Positions 58,626 to 64,000 of a DNA stretch of 64,000 nucleotides are shown in pieces. This DNA is from Leptodontidium sp. MPI-SDFR-AT-0119 (lineage: Eukaryota > Ascomycota > Leotiomycetes > Helotiales > Leptodontidiaceae). Under the pieces are notes generated by a model. That model saw only the letters and a program-made list of their open reading frames with translations. It was not told the origin of the DNA and did no database searches. The number at the start of each line of letters is the position of its first letter. Positions within the stretch are counted from its first letter, which is position 1. Both the position numbers and the translations under genes were made by a program. The stretch lies in contig JAHLEZ010000011.1 of NCBI GenBank assembly GCA_020726505.1, positions 1,178,001 to 1,242,000 of the forward strand, read 5' to 3'.

Positions 58626-59039
58626 GGAAATGGACGAAAGCATATAGAAGAAGTACACGCAATTCTAGTATATATTTCTGCCAGGCCAATTATCAATGTG
58701 TCACCGATACATATCAAGAAGCACTTGCGATGAAGAAGCATGAACTGTGTTCTGACCTTACGGTCCTACGTACGTCGTTGAACTTCTGAAATTTGATCTC
58801 TTCTAGGTAAGATTCAGTGAGGTTTGTGCCGATGCTTTTACCTCCAACCCCGATTTTCACTCAGCACCACCGGGAGACCGACTGTCAACTCTGATACCGG
58901 CAGGGTAAGCAACCGCAAATTGCAATGATCAAAAGTAATCTGAAATATTATAACCATGTTACTTCATCGCCATATCTTATTCGCTTGCTAAGTTAGGATA
59001 ATAATTCGCCCCTTTTCCACTAACTGAAGTGACATCCGG
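58626..59039. other. spacer, no gene seen
   Basis: About 410 bp of 3' flank after the decarboxylase gene. No coding or repeat signal was found. Confidence 0.4.
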
Positions 59040-59299
59040 CATTTTTCTCATCAAAGACAACCCACTATCAACCAACATAACTGAGCCGGGAACAAAAGTC
59101 GCTTTTTCTCACAACAGAAAATCCACCGTAATCCCAATATCCTCCAGCGTACCCGCCTCAAATGTGTGCTACTAGTAACAATAGAGTAAGTACCATTTGG
59201 TGTCATGGCACGGAATGCCTTTGTATCGGTGACGCCTGGACAGGTCACGTTGATTTGTATTCCGTGAGGACTACAATCTCGAACATCGGCTCTAGCCAT
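59040..59299 (-). pseudogene. C-terminal remnant of a short-chain dehydrogenase/reductase
   Basis: Only the end of an SDR is left: LARADVRDCSPHGIQINVTCPGVTDT is the usual GIRVNAVCPG-type strand, followed after a frame change by FEAGTLEDIGITVDFLL, a TGA, then EKATFVPGSVMLVDSG, the usual C-terminal strand of classical SDRs. The Rossmann half (TGxxxGxG, YxxxK) is absent nearby. Missing N-terminus plus an in-frame stop make it nonfunctional. It may be a lost member of the aromatic catabolism cluster. Confidence 0.7.
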
Positions 59300-59534
59300 T
59301 TAGATGATGGCGTGATTGATGCTTGACGGGATAGACGCCAGGTGAGGCGTTGATTACAGCTATCGAGGAGGTCGATACGATACTCCCACGTGCATCGCTC
59401 TCGGCCGAGAGCTGTTCTAGGTACAGTACATTATCCTTTTGAGGAACTATTCAAGGACATTGGAGAGTTTCATAGCATAGTCATAAATTTGTTCGCTATA
59501 CTAAACTAAGAAAGATTCAAGCAAGGAACCAAGA

Positions 59535-60557
59535 TTAGTCCATTACCAGCACAGCTCTGAACCTAGCATTCCCAGAGAGCATATGATCAAATGCTTTCTG
59601 CGCATCCTGGAGGCTGAACTTCTCCACTATACAACGAATATTATGAAGCTTAGTGAAGGCTATAGCCTCCTCGCTATCCAAAGCATGACCACAAGGGAAG
59701 CCCGAGACAGACACAGCCTTCGCAATCAAGTCAATGGAGTTCACTTCGATGCCTCCGCAAGGGGCAAGAACTAAGAGCTTCCCGCCTGGCTCGAGACCAC
59801 CAGTAAGAGGGCCTATGGACTTTGCGTTCGGTGCCGTGCAGACAATGAGACTTGCTCCACCTAGCTCCTGGAGCTTCTTGCATGGGTCCTCTTTCGAAGT
59901 GTCGATGAATTCATGAGCACCAAGTTTCTTCGCGAAGTCGCGCTTCTTATCCCCAGAACTAAGTGCTGCCACTCTATATCCCATCTTATTGGCATACTGT
60001 ACTGCCAAGTGTCCCAATCCCCCAAGTCCTTGTACCGCGACGAGATCGCCGGGGGTGACCTTAAGTTTCCGGATCGAGTTGAAAACTGTGATGCCAGCAC
60101 AGAGAATTGGGGCATATTCGACTGGATCGACGTCTTTAGGGACATTGACTACTGCCTCCTGTCTCAAGAGTACGTATTCCGCGTATCCTCCGTCTTTAGT
60201 GACGCCGTTTGCGGCTACGTTTTGGCACATCTGGAACTGGCCGCGCTGGCACTGCTTGCAGACCCCATCGTGTCCCCCATGCCATGGGCCTCCAACTCTG
60301 TCTCCTACCTTCCACCTCTTCTCGTGATCACCGACTGCTGCGATGTCTCCAATGACTTCATGGCCAGGAACGATAGGAAAAGAGTTGCCGAATACTCCGG
60401 CTTGTACTCCTGCGTCGGAGTGGCAGATTCCAACAGCAATAACCTTGACCAGGACTTCGCCAGAAGAGGGGGCCTTGAGAGGAATGTCTTTAAGAGTGAG
60501 GGGTCCGTTGACCGTTTCGAAGACGGCTGCTTTATAGGTCTTGGGTAGGGACGTCAT
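59535..60557 (-). CDS. zinc-dependent alcohol dehydrogenase
   Basis: Medium-chain alcohol dehydrogenase of the GroES-like zinc family. Single exon, 340 aa. Catalytic zinc ligands are in GICHSD, VPGHEVIGDI and ILCAGITVF. The structural lobe reads HDGVCKQCQRGQFQMC, so Asp stands where the first of four Cys is usual, which is common in this fungal subgroup. The NAD(P) site is VAVQGLGGLGHLAVQYA. The C-terminus GNARFRAVLVMD is complete. The frame is open upstream to a TTG at 60674; the ATG beginning MTSLPKTYKAAVF is the start by homology. Transcribed on the opposite strand to the decarboxylase and 1 kb away, it may oxidise or reduce an aromatic alcohol/aldehyde of the same pathway. This is inference. 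Confidence 0.93.
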   Translation of the reverse strand: MTSLPKTYKAAVFETVNGPLTLKDIPLKAPSSGEVLVKVIAVGICHSDAGVQAGVFGNSFPIVPGHEVIGDIAAVGDHEKRWKVGDRVGGPWHGGHDGVCKQCQRGQFQMCQNVAANGVTKDGGYAEYVLLRQEAVVNVPKDVDPVEYAPILCAGITVFNSIRKLKVTPGDLVAVQGLGGLGHLAVQYANKMGYRVAALSSGDKKRDFAKKLGAHEFIDTSKEDPCKKLQELGGASLIVCTAPNAKSIGPLTGGLEPGGKLLVLAPCGGIEVNSIDLIAKAVSVSGFPCGHALDSEEAIAFTKLHNIRCIVEKFSLQDAQKAFDHMLSGNARFRAVLVMD

Positions 60558-63030
60558 ATTGGCGAGTGCGGTGTGCAAGGTGTCTGAGATGACAGTGGGA
60601 GGATTTCTGATGGCATTCAAGAGACTCGTTGGATCTGTTGTAATTATAGGCTGTGATGACGATGAAGTGAGCAACGGAGCCGGGTGGCCTACCTTATATG
60701 CTTTTTCTCAAACTCAGAAGTCGGTAAACGTAAACACTTGTGCTGCCTTGCCTCTATTTCTCAGGAGGTGGTACGTAATACTTCCGATCAACCTTTCTAC
60801 GAGGTACAGCTTCAGTACGAGTAGCTGAATTTTTCAATGGGAGTAGGGTCAAGAGTGCAGGGTTTGCGCTAGAAAACTTTAGTGGCATTTTGGGGCGTAT
60901 CATTTCCCTATCTCCGACCCAGGCCTTAGAGCTCTCGGATTTAAAACTAGTTAATGCTTCATCTACGAGCCCACCCTGCTGGATTATTGATCCGGCGAGG
61001 TCGTAGTGAGGTCGTATGGTCTTCTAACATCCGCAGTTATGTAATCGTGACAAACAGGAGCAGCGATTCCGAGCTTGATTTCCAAGCAATACTTTTAAGT
61101 TCAAAGACCTGGTTTCTTAGATTTACTTCGTACAGGCCCAAACTAATCCGGATTTCACGTCCGTGTACCCATCGAATATTCTACCGAAATTGGGTGGTAT
61201 AGACCAATGAAAGATCAATATTTTAAGACCTTTATCCCGGTTAAGTCTAAGAAATTTTGAGTTACTTGAAGGTTTTCTTAGATCTCTTATTGATAATATA
61301 TAAACTTTATCTTTAATTATTCTTAAGTTAGCTAAATATTTACATATGAACCTTTCTTATTATAAGATAAGGGCTGTACTCACTTATAACTATTCTTGTT
61401 CTTACTTTGTATATGGTTAAACCAATCGAGAATTCTAGTCCGTGCTTACACCTATGCTGCTTTATTGAATTTCCTCCACATTTTGTATATTATTAGACAT
61501 ACCCCTGTTATAATATTTTAAATACAGAACCTTTTATAGCGTATTAGAATTATGCACGGACGCGAGATCCGTACTTGTTCTAACCTGCACGAAGTAGCTT
61601 GATCTCGCCTGTACTATTAGGCAACACCAATCAGACATCCATGAAGTGTGAGAAGCAAGAAACCTGTTTATTTTAGCAGCAAAACAAGTATCTCATGCTT
61701 TGCGATAGGCAACAAAAATTTGAGGTTAAATGAGTTAAACCTAGAGGGCCTAATGCTAAGCATGCTAGTAGTCCTAAATACTGCCCACATCCAATAGCCC
61801 GCCTCCTAGACCGGCATGAAGCGCATTCTCGACTTCTGCGCGATGAAAGCGACGTACCTTTTCGACCAGGAATGTATAATTCATCCGCAACAGCTCTTTC
61901 ACCGTCTATTCCTATAGCCATCGAGAAACTCACGAAGCATACGAGTAGCAGGTACAAAACAATAACCGAGAGAAAGCGAAAGATTTTAAGGTCGGGCAAC
62001 CTGGACAAGAAAGTAGCCTCAATACCCGGAACGGAACAGGGAGCGGAAAGGAGAGAAGGTGGTATAATAGAAGTGAGAGAGAAAGGGAACAACGAGAGAA
62101 GTAACGAGATAAGTCTTAGCTTTAGTTTCTCGCAATTCTGGTAAGTAAAGCAAATTCAAGCAATTCCATAATCGATAAAACTTGCGTCTGATAATCCGGA
62201 AGCGCGACTTGCGAAAATCAAATTATTACCCTTAATAACACCCAACTTTTTTGCTCTTGCTCTTGGGCACTTTCATGACGATAAAGTAGTGTGCTGACAC
62301 GTGTTCAGGAACGAATGTGTTCACCGGCTACCACGAGCACAGACAACGCTGGTACCCTGGTTCTGTTTTGCAGAATCTCGACATTAGCAGACCAAGGATA
62401 TACTACGATCCCATCAGAGACATCTGACTGAGCGGATAACGAGGGTTGGACAAGAATGGAGACATTGAGAGAGCCGGAGAGGATTTTCACCTCTGTATCT
62501 TACAAGGATACAAACGGAGATTATGGCCAGGAGAGCAGAGGCGTCGTGTTGCCATTCTTCTATTGCTGAGCCAGATCGTTTGGAGGGACCCAAGCTGGCG
62601 CGAAGTCTGTATTACAGGCCCTTCAGCGACAAAAAAAACCACTAAGCAAAATCGGAATTTCACTCTCATTCTGAGATTAAACGTTCAATGTTATTAGAAT
62701 CATTTTCGTCTTTATTGTATTCGCATCCTCTAACCTTGAACAATTTTGATTTGTAAATCTTGGAGGCAACCGAGCCCAACTTTTCGATTCCGCTTTGGCG
62801 GAGGCCTGAAAATATCGCTGTAATGCACAGACATATGGTCGACAGGCTCTTTACTACTGATTACACTGCCAAATATGCAAGCGCCTTAGAAGAAGCCATA
62901 ATCATCCAGCTCCAATTTGACTATTATCAGTTCACAATATATGTATGATTGCAATAGATAAGGGTTGAAAGAGTTTGATATCTTTTACATGGGCCCGCTG
63001 GGCATTAATTGCTCGCCGGATTCAACTGGA
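60558..63030. other. AT-rich intergenic region
   Basis: About 2.5 kb without a gene. The part at 61200-61560 is strongly AT-rich compared with its surroundings. ORFs at 61673-62144 and 62446-62948 have no domain signal. Confidence 0.5.
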
Positions 63031-63993
63031 CTACTCAAATGACTCAAACCTCCTCCTTTCGTCCTCATTCACACTCAAATGCCTCACCGTCCACCCCCAA
63101 AGATCCTCCTGCTTCACCGTCTCGTAACTTACCACACTACTCTTGATCTGCTTGGCCCCTTCAAAGTAAACTCCATTCTTGCCCTCCCCTCCCTCTTTCA
63201 CAATAGTTATTGCCACCAAGTTTGCCGCTGACTCCTTCGCCGTGTGGATATTGGGACTCACCACCGCACGCAGCAATCCCATTGTCCTCGGGATCACCTG
63301 ATCAAAAACGAATCTTACCACTCGCCCAGCCTCCCTCGTCAGCCCCGTCGACGGCATCAAGCCCGGATCAAACGCGACGACCGTCCTCCCCTGCCCCTCA
63401 TTCTCCAATCGGCGCGCAAGCGCATACGTGAACAGCACGTTACACAGCTTGCTAGTCGAGTACCGCTGGAGCCCTGGGTCCTTCTTCGACGCCTCAGACG
63501 GGTGCGCTAGCTCCTCAGCGGAAGTGTACACGGCGTCCACGACGCCGGTCTTCTGTGCCGGGTCGTGTGTCCCGCTGCTGGTGAGGACGATGCGCGCTCT
63601 TGGCGCGAGATGCGGACGCAAGAGGAAGAAGAGCAGCGCGTGCCCGAGGTGGTTCGTCGCGAATGTTTTCTCGACGCCGTCATCCGTTGTTACGTATCTC
63701 GTGGGGAACTGGATGCCGGCGTTGAGGAGGAGGTAGTGGATTGGGGGGTAGGAAGCGGCGGACCATGAGAGGACGAAGGAGCGAACAGAAGGGGTGGAGG
63801 AGAGGTCGAGTGGAAGGAAGATAACGTTGGATTGGCGGAGGGTGGAGTTGATGGTTTGGGCACAGGCGTGGGGGTCGCTACGAGAGGCGACGACGATGAG
63901 GATGGTGGGATGTTGTGCGGCGAGCGCGAGCGCGGTTTCGTAGCCTAAGCCTGAGGTTCCGCCAGTGATGAGAATGCTGCCGGTGTAAGACAT
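63031..63993 (-). CDS. short-chain dehydrogenase/reductase, retinol-dehydrogenase-like
   Basis: Classical SDR with NADP-type Rossmann fold. Single exon, 320 aa, starting at the extreme right of the window (start codon 63991-63993). Motifs are ILITGGTSGLGYETAL (TGxxxGxG), PLDLSS (adenine loop), LLLNAGIQ (NAG), VLTSSGTH with the catalytic Ser region, and YSTSKLCN with the catalytic Tyr and Lys, followed by VVAFDPGLMPSTGL. It belongs to the family annotated as WW-domain oxidoreductase or retinol dehydrogenase in fungi. The substrate is unknown. It is separated from the aromatic cluster by an AT-rich gap, so membership is doubtful. The local GC and codon use are higher than in the neighbouring region. 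Confidence 0.93.
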   Translation of the reverse strand: MSYTGSILITGGTSGLGYETALALAAQHPTILIVVASRSDPHACAQTINSTLRQSNVIFLPLDLSSTPSVRSFVLSWSAASYPPIHYLLLNAGIQFPTRYVTTDDGVEKTFATNHLGHALLFFLLRPHLAPRARIVLTSSGTHDPAQKTGVVDAVYTSAEELAHPSEASKKDPGLQRYSTSKLCNVLFTYALARRLENEGQGRTVVAFDPGLMPSTGLTREAGRVVRFVFDQVIPRTMGLLRAVVSPNIHTAKESAANLVAITIVKEGGEGKNGVYFEGAKQIKSSVVSYETVKQEDLWGWTVRHLSVNEDERRRFESFE

Positions 63994-64000
63994 TGGAGCA

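Noticed and set aside
59913..60548. 211-codon ORF opposite the alcohol dehydrogenase
   Set aside because: Complete overlap with a clear dehydrogenase on the other strand and no family signal of its own.
61438..61561. GTCCGTGC and GCACGGAC at 124 bp spacing as possible terminal inverted repeats
   Set aside because: Only 8 bp match and no flanking duplication is present; chance is sufficient explanation.

Overview
The window is nuclear DNA of a filamentous ascomycete (Pezizomycotina). The evidence is genes split by short GT-AG introns (mostly 44-140 nt, several with CTAAC- or CTGAC-like branch points), a Zn2Cys6 regulator, Vac7, OST3, DIM1 and Wee1 genes of fungal type, and lineage-typical accessory families. 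A leotiomycete is my guess from overall protein style; the sequence does not prove it. I saw no bacterial operon structure, CRISPR array, rRNA or convincing tRNA gene. Exon coordinates below were read by eye; the joined exons of every intact model add up to a whole number of codons.

Layout. From 0.7 to 10.5 kb lie housekeeping genes: a mitochondrial APS/PAPS-type carrier, ribosomal protein L18, a mitochondrial FtsJ-like rRNA methyltransferase, a coiled-coil protein with 29-residue repeats, and the oligosaccharyltransferase subunit OST3. From 11.6 to 16.1 kb is an accessory pocket: a decayed flavin-dependent dehydrogenase, a glutathione S-transferase and, 37 bp after it, an AsaB/CmcJ-type oxygenase. 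From 16.4 to 21 kb are SUB1/PC4 and an MDM1-type PXA-PX-nexin protein. From 21.4 to 23 kb are remains of a lineage-specific ubiquitin-like-domain gene. From 24 to 42.4 kb are a DUF2256-DUF3253 gene, Vac7, a Wee1 kinase, a secreted S33-type hydrolase and the DIM1 18S rRNA dimethylase, separated by long regulatory gaps.

The right third (43.8-61 kb) is accessory. It holds a flavin-containing monooxygenase divergent from a Zn2Cys6 regulator, a 500-bp non-autonomous hAT element with a perfect 8-bp target duplication, and a phenol 2-monooxygenase divergent from an anion:cation-symporter-type MFS transporter. A 2,3-dihydroxybenzoate-decarboxylase-type amidohydrolase, an SDR remnant and a zinc alcohol dehydrogenase follow. 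Together the last group reads as an aromatic-compound uptake and catabolism cluster: import, decarboxylation of a hydroxybenzoate to a phenol, then ring hydroxylation. An AT-rich gap and an intact SDR gene close the window.
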